Shown here one piece after another: positions 1 through 7,147 of a stretch of DNA of 11,671 nt. Numbering within the stretch: the stretch's first letter is position 1; each line of letters opens with the position of its first letter. The stretch comes from Bacteroidales bacterium. GTDB taxonomy: Bacteria > Bacteroidota > Bacteroidia > Bacteroidales > UBA932. The stretch covers positions 1 through 11,671 of the forward strand of contig VSOK01000055.1 of NCBI GenBank assembly GCA_009774765.1, in the 5' to 3' direction. The notes beneath the pieces are model-generated. The model did no database searches. It was not told where the DNA came from and was given only the letters and a program-made list of their open reading frames with translations. The position numbers were made by a program, and so were the translations under genes.

Positions 1-3000
1 GCAGATTTCTCCAGTGAACCATGCTGGCCGAGTATGTCGAATGCATACGAATGGAAAGTCTTGATTTCAACATATTTTGCGGCATTTCCTATGAGGGCGC
101 TCAGCCTGCTTTTGAATTCACTGGCCGCAGCTCTTGAAAACGTGAGCATGAGCAGCTGCTCGGACTTTACGTCTTCCATCATCAGCAGTGACGCCAGTTT
201 CCTGACCAGTACGAATGTTTTTCCGCTTCCTGGCCCTGCCGGCGCGACGATATATTGGGATTCCTTGTCCGATATTATCCTGTTCTGGGTTCTTGTCAGG
301 TTACCGAATATCTCCTTGTATTTGCTCGGACTGATATTCATCTGTATTTCCCTCTCTCGTGAGGAGTCAAAATATTTCTTTATGAATCTTTTGAACTCCA
401 TATGGAAGTAGTCATTGACATATTCCATAGCCTTGCCGTAGTCTTTGACAATCATGTTGGCAAATTCCCCGACAATATGTATCTGCTGTATGCGCTGCCT
501 GTAAAACTCGTTCAGGTGCTGATAATCCTCCTTCTTATACCGAAGGTTATTGGCCGCTATCCGCTCTATTTCAAGCTTGTTGTACAGGACCATGAACCCT
601 CCCTCAATGCTTATTATTCCTGTCTTGGACAGAAACAGCAGTGCCTCCTGAACATCTTCGAGAGCTGCTTTGTGCGAATACAGGCTCGAGCGCATATTGA
701 ATTCCTCCATCATTTGGGCCAAGGAGAAATTAACTGTGGCATATTCCTTATCCGGGGAGAGGTTCTCCAGTTGCGGAAGCTTTTCCTGGATGAAGCTGCA
801 AATGTCCATCCGTAACGTGTGCCTTTCCTTCAGCTTTGAAATCGGAGCGGCCTGCACAATGTCAATGCGGTCATTGCCGGCAGTGGCAAACTTGTCCAGA
901 TAGTCCTGTATCCTCCAGAAAAACAGAATGGTCCTGATGTCCTTTATGGCTGATTTAGGCATTCCGCCTTTTATCAGGCCTTCGTTGATTTCTTTCAGGT
1001 CAATCGTTTTTGGAGTGTCATCGAGCAGTGACAGAAGGTGGGATTCCAGCTTGGCGAAAGATTCCAGGCGAGAAGAGATCCTTTTCCGGAAATATGCTGT
1101 CATGTCGTTGTCTTTTGCAAGAATTCCGGCACAACGCATACTTTCAACGGCTTTTATCACTTTGTGTGTCTCAATGCCGAGCATATCTGAAAGGTAATCT
1201 ATCCTGGATTCCGCTTCTGATGTGCCGGCCATTGCCCGCCTTTTCTCGGAAATGAGTGACTTGATGATTCTTCTGGAATTGACCCGTTCTTCCTCGGTGA
1301 AACCGGAAAGTGAATTTATGAGCTGTGCGGCTGTCTCATAATCTGATGGAACTATGCTTGTGGCGAATATCCTCGGACTGTTCATACCCCGCTTTACCAA
1401 TCCGGCGCTTTCCAGTGCGGAGATTGCGCTTTTGACTTTGGTCTCGACATCTCTGATTTCCTCCCATCCGGCTGCCCTTGCGATTTCAAGTGAGGAGATG
1501 TGTACCTTTTTCCTGCTGTGCGTAACGGATTTTATCGCTTTCCAGACCTGGTTGATTTCGCTGAGCGTCAGTTTGGTCTGATTGAGCAGAATGAAATGCT
1601 TGTTCAGGTCATCATCGTTGTACAGCACGTAGCAGTCTGCACTTGAGTGCAGGTCTCTTCCGGCGCGTCCTGCTTCCTGGATATAGTTTTCCAGAGAGTC
1701 AGATATGTCGAAATGCACAACAAGGCCCACATCACTCTTGTCAACGCCCATACCGAATGCGGACGTGGCGACCATTATCTGTATCTGGTTGCTGATGAAT
1801 TCCTCCTGGTTCTGAATCTTGACGATTTTCTCCATCTGGCCATGGAATGCCTTTGCCTTGAAGCCGTCATTGCGCAATTGCTCCGCGAGTTCCTCGGCGA
1901 GCTTTGTGCGGGATACATATACGATGGACGGGCATTTTTTTGCATCAAGCAAAGTCCGCAGGGTAATATATTTCTCCTTTTTTGACTCTTTGTGCATAAC
2001 AGCATATCTGAGGTTGGTCCTTGTCGCGCTTGAGGTGAACTTTTTTAGCGTAAGGCCATTGACTCTTGAGAAATAGTCTGTTATGTCGCTTATTACCTTC
2101 GGTTTAGCAGTTGCCGTGAAACACGAGACCGGAATATTGGTTGAGAGGCCTTTCTTTTTCCGGAGACTGTTTATGAATTCACCGATGTACATATATTCAA
2201 TCCTGAAGTCCTGTCCCCATGACGAGAAACAATGCGCCTCGTCAATCACGAACCGGGAAATGCTTCTGGACAATAGTATTCTCTCTATGGTCTTTGACCT
2301 GAGCTGTTCGGGTGCGATATACAGCAGGCAGGCTTTTCCGCTGCTTACTCTCTCAAGTGCTTCTGCGCGTTCGACAGGGGACAGAAGTCCGTTTATATAT
2401 ACTGCGTCGGCTATTCCTTTCTTTTCGAGGTTCTCCACCTGGTCTTTCATCAGCGACTGGAGAGGGGATATCACGACGGTCAAAGCCCTGGAGACTTCTC
2501 CGTTAATCAAAGCCGGCAGCTGGAATGTCAATGATTTTCCTCCTCCGGTCGGGAAAACGGCAAGAAGGGAATCGCCTTGTATGGCGGCCTTCACGGCATT
2601 TTCCTGAAGCGGCTCTCCGTCATATTCCCGGAAGTTGTCATAGCCGAACCATCTTTTGAGAGCTTTGCCCGCATCCAATTTACCGGAACACCAAGTGCAG
2701 TCCGGATCCTTGCACGGGGCATTGCGCAGGATATGCACGATATTCTCGACTTTAGGGTAATTCTGCAATACCCATGGCGGTGTAATTGAATATTTGTCAG
2801 CAGTGCAGATAAGTGCAGCTGCATATGCAAGCTCAGTTCCATGGTTTCGCGCCAGACTGTTCAGATCTGCATTTCTGCATATATGTCCATCAAGGGCATC
2901 TCTGACGCTGTCGGATTTTTGCCTGAAAAATGAGGCCAGACGGCCGTGTGAATAGTCTATGTATTCAAAGAAACCCTTGAAATGCAAGTCGGTGTGCAGC

Positions 3001-3407
3001 AGGTCATAATAGCATCTTTTCATCACCTCGGGCAGAGAAGAGAACGCTGCTGTTTCATCCTCAAAAAGCGATTTGGCCTTCAATGAGTCATTCAGAGGGT
3101 TATTAAGCTCATCCGACAGGATTTTGTCATCTTTCAGAAGCTTGTGATAAGGCTGTTCCGGAAATAGAATGGGGGATAGGTGCAGTGTGTCTATCAGGAT
3201 ATAGTCCTTGCGGAAAAATGGTTTGAGGTATCTTATGTCATGCGAGATTATATTGTGCCCGCAAAGATATTCGCAGTCACTTATGAAGCGTATGAAGTCT
3301 CCTATTTTTGAGGAGTGGAATATCTCTCCGTTCCATTTTATTGCTCCGATGTCCAGTATGCGTCCTTTGGCGCTGACTTCGAGGTCAATGTACGCGATAT
3401 GTTTCAT
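1..3407 (-). CDS. Exonuclease-RecQ-UvrD fusion DNA helicase (3' end outside window)
   Basis: ATP-dependent DNA helicase fusion, expected to process DNA ends or recombination intermediates. 1135 codons are visible in one frame and the stop lies beyond the left edge. Residues 1-110 look like a DnaQ/RNase T-type 3'-5' exonuclease: D8-L-E10, then H51-N52...D57 and D107. A cysteine cluster C232, C237, C240 follows. The RecQ core starts near residue 245, with Walker A G288-G-G-K291-S, DEAH at 389-392, a TAT motif III, and motif VI QEAGRAGRD at 577-585. The UvrD/Rep superfamily 1 part begins near residue 1040 with Walker A GPGSGKT at 1058-1064, followed by motif Ia (LMLTFSRAAA) and motif Ib (TFHSYA). 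The start is the ATG at 3407: an in-frame TAA lies eight codons upstream and no other start lies between. Known Bacteroidetes relatives of this architecture are about 1600 residues long, so roughly the last third is missing here. The usual RecQ C-terminal zinc cysteines are not seen after motif VI. Its promoter region runs into the remnant gene at 3513. Confidence 0.93.
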   Translation of the reverse strand, partial: MKHIAYIDLEVSAKGRILDIGAIKWNGEIFHSSKIGDFIRFISDCEYLCGHNIISHDIRYLKPFFRKDYILIDTLHLSPILFPEQPYHKLLKDDKILSDELNNPLNDSLKAKSLFEDETAAFSSLPEVMKRCYYDLLHTDLHFKGFFEYIDYSHGRLASFFRQKSDSVRDALDGHICRNADLNSLARNHGTELAYAAALICTADKYSITPPWVLQNYPKVENIVHILRNAPCKDPDCTWCSGKLDAGKALKRWFGYDNFREYDGEPLQENAVKAAIQGDSLLAVFPTGGGKSLTFQLPALINGEVSRALTVVISPLQSLMKDQVENLEKKGIADAVYINGLLSPVERAEALERVSSGKACLLYIAPEQLRSKTIERILLSRSISRFVIDEAHCFSSWGQDFRIEYMYIGEFINSLRKKKGLSTNIPVSCFTATAKPKVISDITDYFSRVNGLTLKKFTSSATRTNLRYAVMHKESKKEKYITLRTLLDAKKCPSIVYVSRTKLAEELAEQLRNDGFKAKAFHGQMEKIVKIQNQEEFISNQIQIMVATSAFGMGVDKSDVGLVVHFDISDSLENYIQEAGRAGRDLHSSADCYVLYNDDDLNKHFILLNQTKLTLSEINQVWKAIKSVTHSRKKVHISSLEIARAAGWEEIRDVETKVKSAISALESAGLVKRGMNSPRIFATSIVPSDYETAAQLINSLSGFTEEERVNSRRIIKSLISEKRRAMAGTSEAESRIDYLSDMLGIETHKVIKAVESMRCAGILAKDNDMTAYFRKRISSRLESFAKLESHLLSLLDDTPKTIDLKEINEGLIKGGMPKSAIKDIRTILFFWRIQDYLDKFATAGNDRIDIVQAAPISKLKERHTLRMDICSFIQEKLPQLENLSPDKEYATVNFSLAQMMEEFNMRSSLYSHKAALEDVQEALLFLSKTGIISIEGGFMVLYNKLEIERIAANNLRYKKEDYQHLNEFYRQRIQQIHIVGEFANMIVKDYGKAMEYVNDYFHMEFKRFIKKYFDSSREREIQMNISPSKYKEIFGNLTRTQNRIISDKESQYIVAPAGPGSGKTFVLVRKLASLLMMEDVKSEQLLMLTFSRAAASEFKSRLSALIGNAAKYVEIKTFHSYAFDILGQHGSLEKS

Positions 3408-3474
3408 ATATGCATAATTCTTGTCCGATTAGGCCGCCAATTTGCCAAAAGCGGTCGTTAAAGCCAACAGGACA

Positions 3475-3482
3475 CAAAAGTA
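3475..3482 (-). promoter_or_regulatory. Possible -7 box for the fusion helicase
   Basis: On the minus strand this reads TACTTTTG, which fits the Bacteroidetes -7 consensus TAnnTTTG. It lies 68 bases before the helicase ATG. No TTTG is present at the expected -33 distance, so the call rests on one box only. Confidence 0.35.
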
Positions 3483-3512
3483 CTTATAATCTTTTTATTC
3501 TGCGCGTTTGCG

Positions 3513-3884
3513 ATGCAGAAATCCCATGAATATTCCGCAAAAGTCCCGCTGTACCGCCGGCAGGGCAACGGACTTGGCCAGCTCAGGCATTGGGGTGGTG
3601 CGAATTATACCGGAGAGCAGAATTATGTGCATGAGCAGGCTGTTTCGGATGGCAGAATAGTGACTGCAAACGGTAGTGCGGCTTTGGAGTTTGCACGTGA
3701 GCTGATCCTGCTTCTGGAAAATGATCCAGCGGAAGCTATCAAGATGTATTGCCAATTCAATAGGCCGGATTATGCTGATTATGTGAGCCTTGCTGGTGTA
3801 TGCTTTATTGTGTCTGCAGGCCGCAATAAAGAATCCAAGGGATGTCGAAGCCGGCTTCGATTTGTGAGGCAATTCCTCCTGTAA
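3513..3884 (+). pseudogene. Remnant of a DJ-1/PfpI (type 1 glutamine amidotransferase-like) gene
   Basis: The frame codes for what looks like only the C-terminal third of a DJ-1/PfpI-superfamily protein. Residues 24-70 carry the family's typical pattern: GGANYTG, then AVSDGRIVTANGSAALEFA, then a helix, then an MYCQFN segment like the usual end (residues 78-83). Homology seems to begin around residue 9 (AKVPLYRR, compare the family's AK-x-GLL-x-x-R) and to stop near position 3785. From there the frame merely reads on into the antisense of the ATP-grasp gene until a stop at 3884. Intact members are about 190-200 residues. The N-terminal beta-strands and the nucleophile elbow cysteine are missing. 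Just upstream, another frame reads V-C-D-A-E (about 3508-3522), possibly a frameshifted, decayed elbow, but this is weak. No start signal or promoter is visible. I read it as a broken gene. A short expressed ORF is the alternative, less likely because the catalytic half is gone. Confidence 0.68.
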
Positions 3885-4758
3885 AGCGGGGATTGCATTC
3901 AATCAGATATACCGCTCCTGAATCATCTGTGCGAAAATCGAATCCGCAGACTCCTTGATAGTCAATGCTGTCAAGTATAAGTTTTGCATCGAATCTCATC
4001 TGTTCCAAGACTTTGTCACCTTCTTCAAGCACTTCACGTTTTTCGGCCGGGCCGTTGCCTGTGGGGCGGATGCATCTGTAGCCTCCTGAATGAAAATTGT
4101 CCCGGAAACGTATCACATCCAAGCTATAGTCTTGACCCTCAATGAATTTTTCTATTATATACGGCTCGTCTGGACTTTGGTGGGCTATCAGATTTTTCAG
4201 AGCATCAGGATTGCGCGGAATATGCACTCCGTGGCCGCCGAAGGAAATGTCACGTTTGAATACGACGCGTATATTTGCTGGAATGCCATCGGTTGAGTCA
4301 TATCTGAGAGGCTGCCTGATGCCGAGATTTTCTGCAAGTTCATAAGACTGCACTTTGCTGTCCAGCATCCGGACTTTCTCTTCCGTTTCAGTTATCAGTC
4401 TGACATATTGCAGTGCCTCTTCCAGTTGCAGATCCGGTTTCCTGCGGTTGAGTATTTCTTTAGATTCAGCTCCCTGTCTTAAGAGTTTATTGAAACGTGA
4501 GATGGCTATTTGGCAGCCGACAGGAATCACTACCTTTGGCCGGCAAGAGACGATTGCGTTTGACAGGGTTCTCCGATAGCCCGGTTCATCATTAAAGATA
4601 TTCTGCAAGAACGGGACAGAAGCCACGTCAAGCCCATGAGAACTCAGGGAACGGCATATTTCAGGTCCGATTGATCCCATCGTACCGAAAACAAGCACGT
4701 CTGCATTATGCACAAATACATTCTTGCCGTCTTGTCTCATCTCCGTTTTCTTTATCAT
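3805..4758 (-). CDS. ATP-grasp domain protein (carboxylate-amine ligase type)
   Basis: A 317-residue ATP-grasp enzyme that should activate a carboxylate as an acyl-phosphate and join it to an amine or thiol; the substrate cannot be told. Counting from the ATG at 4758, residues 20-32 form a Rossmann-like start (VLVFGTMGSIGPE). The ATP-binding lysine is in VVFKRD (K168), a glycine-rich loop FGGHG follows, then the hinge EKFIEGQDYS (203-212), and the metal-binding ECNPRF (E287, N289) near the C terminus. The general pattern is that of carbamoyl-phosphate-synthase-like or PylC-like single-domain ligases. A longer GTG start at 4782 is in frame and adds eight residues before the first beta-strand; a third choice is the ATG at 4740. 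The protein ends soon after the last core motif, with a short tail. The gene stands alone: upstream lies a terminator and downstream a decayed gene on the other strand. Confidence 0.88.
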   Translation of the reverse strand: MIKKTEMRQDGKNVFVHNADVLVFGTMGSIGPEICRSLSSHGLDVASVPFLQNIFNDEPGYRRTLSNAIVSCRPKVVIPVGCQIAISRFNKLLRQGAESKEILNRRKPDLQLEEALQYVRLITETEEKVRMLDSKVQSYELAENLGIRQPLRYDSTDGIPANIRVVFKRDISFGGHGVHIPRNPDALKNLIAHQSPDEPYIIEKFIEGQDYSLDVIRFRDNFHSGGYRCIRPTGNGPAEKREVLEEGDKVLEQMRFDAKLILDSIDYQGVCGFDFRTDDSGAVYLIECNPRFTGGIASQIEAGFDIPWILYCGLQTQ

Positions 4759-4811
4759 ATCTTGGGTATATGGCTTATCCACGTATGCTTTATCTTTTGC
4801 TTATGCGGATG

Positions 4812-4819
4812 CAAAAATA
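4812..4819 (-). promoter_or_regulatory. Possible -7 box for the ATP-grasp gene
   Basis: The minus strand reads TATTTTTG, an exact fit to TAnnTTTG, 53 bases before the ATG at 4758. No clear TTTG is found 19-21 bases upstream. The position just downstream of the neighbouring operon's terminator fits an independent promoter. Confidence 0.45.
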
Positions 4820-4875
4820 AAAAGAAGTCCGCATATACGTTAAAAGATGATGAATAAAGTCCAAAGCCATACAAC

Positions 4876-4923
4876 TCAAAAAGAACAATGCCTCCGGAAG
4901 CTGAGTATGTTCCGAAGGCATTG
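4876..4923 (-). terminator. Intrinsic terminator of the sigma/DUF4252 operon
   Basis: The arms CAATGCCT..CGGAA and TTCCG..AGGCATTG (4886-4923) form a 13-pair stem with a single mismatch around a 10-base loop. On the minus strand the hairpin is followed at once by TTCTTTTTG, a U-rich tail. It starts 25 bases after the stop codon of the last operon gene (4949), the right place to end that transcript. Confidence 0.88.
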
Positions 4924-4948
4924 TGCCTGAAATGTATGAGTCGTGAGG

Positions 4949-5431
4949 CTATTCGCAAGAGCCGGCTATAAGACCTTCAAGCTGCTCTCTTGCCATCTGT
5001 CCGTCAAGACAGATGAATGTGCACTCGTCTTTCTCGTATGCAAGCAGAACAAAACTGCTTACGGTGTCGCCTTTGGAGATAGTGTAGATGTGCACCGTTT
5101 CTCCGTTGTCTTTCACCTCCATCAGTATGTCATATTTTCCGGATTTCACAAAAGCCTCGGCGTCTGCCTTCAGTTTGGCATTTATGCTTCCGTTCTCGCT
5201 GCTTATCAGATAAAGTCCTGTCAAAGATTTGATTACGGGAGTGAGATTCATCTCCGACGCACCTACTTCCATATCAGGAATCTTGCCCATCATCCTGAAC
5301 ATTGCAGGTGAAATATATACTGCACTTACATTCTCTGCGTCAGAATATTTCTTGTAAATGCTTTTGCCGTCCTGTGCGAAAGCGCTGACAGTGACCAGCA
5401 TTGCTGCTGCTATTGCAAATATCTTTTTCAT
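4949..5431 (-). CDS. DUF4252 family exported protein (distal copy)
   Basis: A 160-residue protein of the DUF4252 family, whose molecular role is unknown. Residues 1-20 are a signal peptide: a KK start, a hydrophobic core, and a likely cut after AFA before Q20. The mature part begins DGKSIYKKYSDAENVSAVYISPAMFRMM, the usual opening of the family: a short helix, then a V-x-V-YISPxMF strand and a methionine-rich segment. Near the end come a VHIYTI strand and a closing ICLDGQM strand, both typical of the family. I chose the ATG at 5431 because it gives a clean signal peptide and sits one base after the stop of the upstream gene. A longer in-frame reading to 5590 would overlap that gene. It is the last gene of the four-gene unit and is followed by the terminator at 4876-4923. 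Two cysteines, one in the final strand and one two residues before the end, are the only ones in the mature protein. Confidence 0.88.
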   Translation of the reverse strand: MKKIFAIAAAMLVTVSAFAQDGKSIYKKYSDAENVSAVYISPAMFRMMGKIPDMEVGASEMNLTPVIKSLTGLYLISSENGSINAKLKADAEAFVKSGKYDILMEVKDNGETVHIYTISKGDTVSSFVLLAYEKDECTFICLDGQMAREQLEGLIAGSCE

Positions 5432-5432
5432 G

Positions 5433-5837
5433 TTACTTTGTGTTTTTTTGTTTATCATTGCTGCCGAAAATTCCGGCAGTTTTAGTGAATACCGGTTCTG
5501 CTTCTGAAGCGATTTCCAGACCCTTGTCCACTTTTGAAGAGATATACGAAAATGTCTTCTCAAGTTCGGCGTATGCCAGATGCGGGTCATCGAAAGTGTC
5601 TTTCGGCTGATTCCGGACAGTCAGGAATACGGTAAGGCATGCTGCAGCCGCAGTGGTTGCGAGAATGAGCCTTCGCACGGTTTGAGCGGCTTTGGGAATG
5701 TCAGCCAAAGCTGCTTGTGCCATAATGGCCTCACTGATATTTTTGTCGAGATCATCCGGGACTTCAACTGGCATGTCTTCAGCTATGTCTATCAGCTCTT
5801 CCACGCTCATTTTTTCTATGTCTTCGATATGTTTCAT
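5433..5837 (-). CDS. Single-pass membrane protein, probable partner of the ECF sigma factor
   Basis: A 134-residue protein with an acidic N-terminal half (residues 1-48, starting MKHIEDIEKMSVEELIDIAE). One hydrophobic segment follows at about 57-74, after an RR pair that places the N terminus in the cytoplasm. The outer C-terminal part contains AYAELEKTFSYISSKVDKGLE (split here as residues 88-98 and 99-108), a pattern seen in small proteins encoded beside Bacteroidetes sigma factors. The gene lies 11 bases after the sigma gene and one base before the next gene, so co-translation is likely. Cytoplasmic N terminus, one membrane span and position after sigma are what one expects of an anti-sigma factor, but no zinc-binding anti-sigma motif (HxxxCxxC) is present, so this role is an inference from context. 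Confidence 0.82.
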   Translation of the reverse strand: MKHIEDIEKMSVEELIDIAEDMPVEVPDDLDKNISEAIMAQAALADIPKAAQTVRRLILATTAAAACLTVFLTVRNQPKDTFDDPHLAYAELEKTFSYISSKVDKGLEIASEAEPVFTKTAGIFGSNDKQKNTK

Positions 5838-5848
5838 ATTGAAAATTC

Positions 5849-6328
5849 CTATAATGATTTCTTCAGTTTTTTCCTTGCCTGGCTCAGCAGAACTCTTACC
5901 GTCAGATTGCTCATCCCTGTTTTTGCTGCAATCTCCTCATTGGACAGTTCATCTGACACCCTCATTTGCAGGACCTTTCTCTGTCCTTCAGGTAGCCCGC
6001 TTATGGCCTTTGCTATGCGTCGGGCAGTTTCTTTGCCGATTGCTTCGCTGTCTGCTGCCGTTGTGTCCGGAAGGTTTTCGTCCAATTGCGCCGGCGGTCT
6101 GTAAGAGGCTTTGCGTATCCTGTCTATGCACAGGTTCTTCATCAGGGTCACGCAATATGATTTGGGATTGCGGACATTTTCGAGAGAGTCTCTCGAGTTC
6201 CATAACCTGATGTAGAGGTCCTGCACAGCATCTTCCGCATCGGCCCGTGACTCTAAAAGGTAAAAAGCCACCTTGTAGAGAAGTCCGCCCAACGTCAGGT
6301 ATATGTCTGTGAATTGCTTCGTTGTCAT
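5849..6328 (-). CDS. ECF-type RNA polymerase sigma factor
   Basis: A 159-residue sigma-70 family protein of the extracytoplasmic function group. Region 2 spans about residues 6-73, with the conserved DAEDAVQDLYIRLW (30-43) and the YCVTLMKNLCIDRIRK helix that binds the -10 element. A short polar linker (74-104) follows. Region 4 spans about 105-159, with LPEGQRKVLQMR, the NEEIAAKTGMSNLTVRVLL helix-turn-helix, and a basic ARKKLKKSL tail that reads the -35 element. Length and domain order are normal for the group. The ATG at 6328 is the only sensible start and gives a complete region 2. It is the second gene of the minus-strand unit, 26 bases after a DUF4252 gene and 11 bases before the membrane protein that may control it. 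Such factors often drive their own operon, but I could not pick out a target promoter by eye. Confidence 0.95.
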   Translation of the reverse strand: MTTKQFTDIYLTLGGLLYKVAFYLLESRADAEDAVQDLYIRLWNSRDSLENVRNPKSYCVTLMKNLCIDRIRKASYRPPAQLDENLPDTTAADSEAIGKETARRIAKAISGLPEGQRKVLQMRVSDELSNEEIAAKTGMSNLTVRVLLSQARKKLKKSL

Positions 6329-6354
6329 TTCACAGGAAATATCACATCCATACC

Positions 6355-6864
6355 TTAGTTTTCTGCGGCAAATTCCATGATTTCATCGACCTGCATGGTT
6401 CCGAACAGGCATATCAAGGCTCCGTCTCCAGGGGCGTGCATCACGAAGTTGCGTATCTGCGTGCATTCGCTGTCCATGATTCCGTAGATTTTCATACAGT
6501 CATCTCCGTCTTTCATTTCCATAAGCAGTTCAGCAGAGCCGAGCAGGCACTCAAGTCTTGAATTGAAGGCATCCCGTACCTTGTCCGAAGCATCTTCATA
6601 ATCTACAATGGACATTTTATTGATGCCCTTCATAAGTTTCAATGCCTGTTTCAAGTCTTTTTCCTCATCTTTTGATGCCCCTAATTTCAGTGCTGCTTTG
6701 AGCATTGATGTGCCGAATGAGCCAATCTTTATGACTTCAAATCCATCCCGGCCGTTGTATTCGCTTATGAGGCTCATAAGCTTTTCTGATGAGCCGTCTC
6801 CATTTTTGGCGAATCCTGCCAATGAGATGAAAACCAATAAAATCGCAATAATGATTCTTTTCAT
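6355..6864 (-). CDS. DUF4252 family exported protein (proximal copy)
   Basis: A 169-residue DUF4252-type protein, first gene of the sigma operon. Residues 1-19 form a signal peptide (MKRII, hydrophobic core, LAGFA). The mature part has the family's outline: an opening helix (SSEKLMSLISEY), a FEVIKIGSFG strand, a lysine-rich helix ending in MKGINKMSIVDY, a helix with the family-like RLECLLGSAELLMEM, and a closing ALICLFGTMQVDEI strand. It is clearly related in layout to the protein at 4949-5431 but very divergent from it, so this is not a recent duplication. There is no lipobox, so it should be periplasmic or released. Transcription probably starts well upstream, near 7030, giving a long leader. 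Confidence 0.86.
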   Translation of the reverse strand: MKRIIIAILLVFISLAGFAKNGDGSSEKLMSLISEYNGRDGFEVIKIGSFGTSMLKAALKLGASKDEEKDLKQALKLMKGINKMSIVDYEDASDKVRDAFNSRLECLLGSAELLMEMKDGDDCMKIYGIMDSECTQIRNFVMHAPGDGALICLFGTMQVDEIMEFAAEN

Positions 6865-7037
6865 TTTTCAGTTTGTTTGTCTGTCCTGTACATTTTTTCC
6901 ATAAGCCTTGAGTCTCGGCTGGTTTACCGGACTATTCCAAAGCAATGATATGCTGCACGAAGCAGGACAGATGTTTTACAATAAGTGTAGGTCGGGGAAA
7001 TGTCCCCGGAAATTTTGCGCGCCGGAATCGGATTCCG

Positions 7038-7045
7038 CAAATATA
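7038..7045 (-). promoter_or_regulatory. Possible -7 box of the sigma/DUF4252 operon
   Basis: The minus strand reads TATATTTG, fitting TAnnTTTG. A TTTG lies upstream but only 13 bases away, shorter than the usual 19-21, so the -33 element is not convincing. Transcription from here would give a leader of about 165 bases carrying two hairpins before the ATG at 6864. Confidence 0.4.
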
Positions 7046-7147
7046 GACGAAATATAGTCAAATTTGTTAATGGAAAACAATTGTTTTTCGCATCGGTTTT
7101 TGGAAGAATTCATCTCTATGTGTTTGCGGAACTCAAGAAAGAGGGGG

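Noticed and set aside
3495..3902. Minus-strand open frame of 135 codons
   Set aside because: It overlaps the 3' end of the ATP-grasp gene in another frame and the plus-strand remnant; its protein has no family-like pattern.
4755..4958. Minus-strand open frame of 67 codons
   Set aside because: It runs through the strong terminator hairpin at 4886-4923 and the ATP-grasp promoter; its product shows no recognisable features.
4949..5590. Longer start (5590) for the distal DUF4252 gene
   Set aside because: It would add 53 residues ahead of a perfect signal peptide and overlap the upstream gene; the start at 5431 fits both signal and spacing.
5580..6210. Two long plus-strand frames opposite the sigma factor and membrane protein genes
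   Set aside because: They are antisense shadows of well-supported genes with clear domains on the minus strand.
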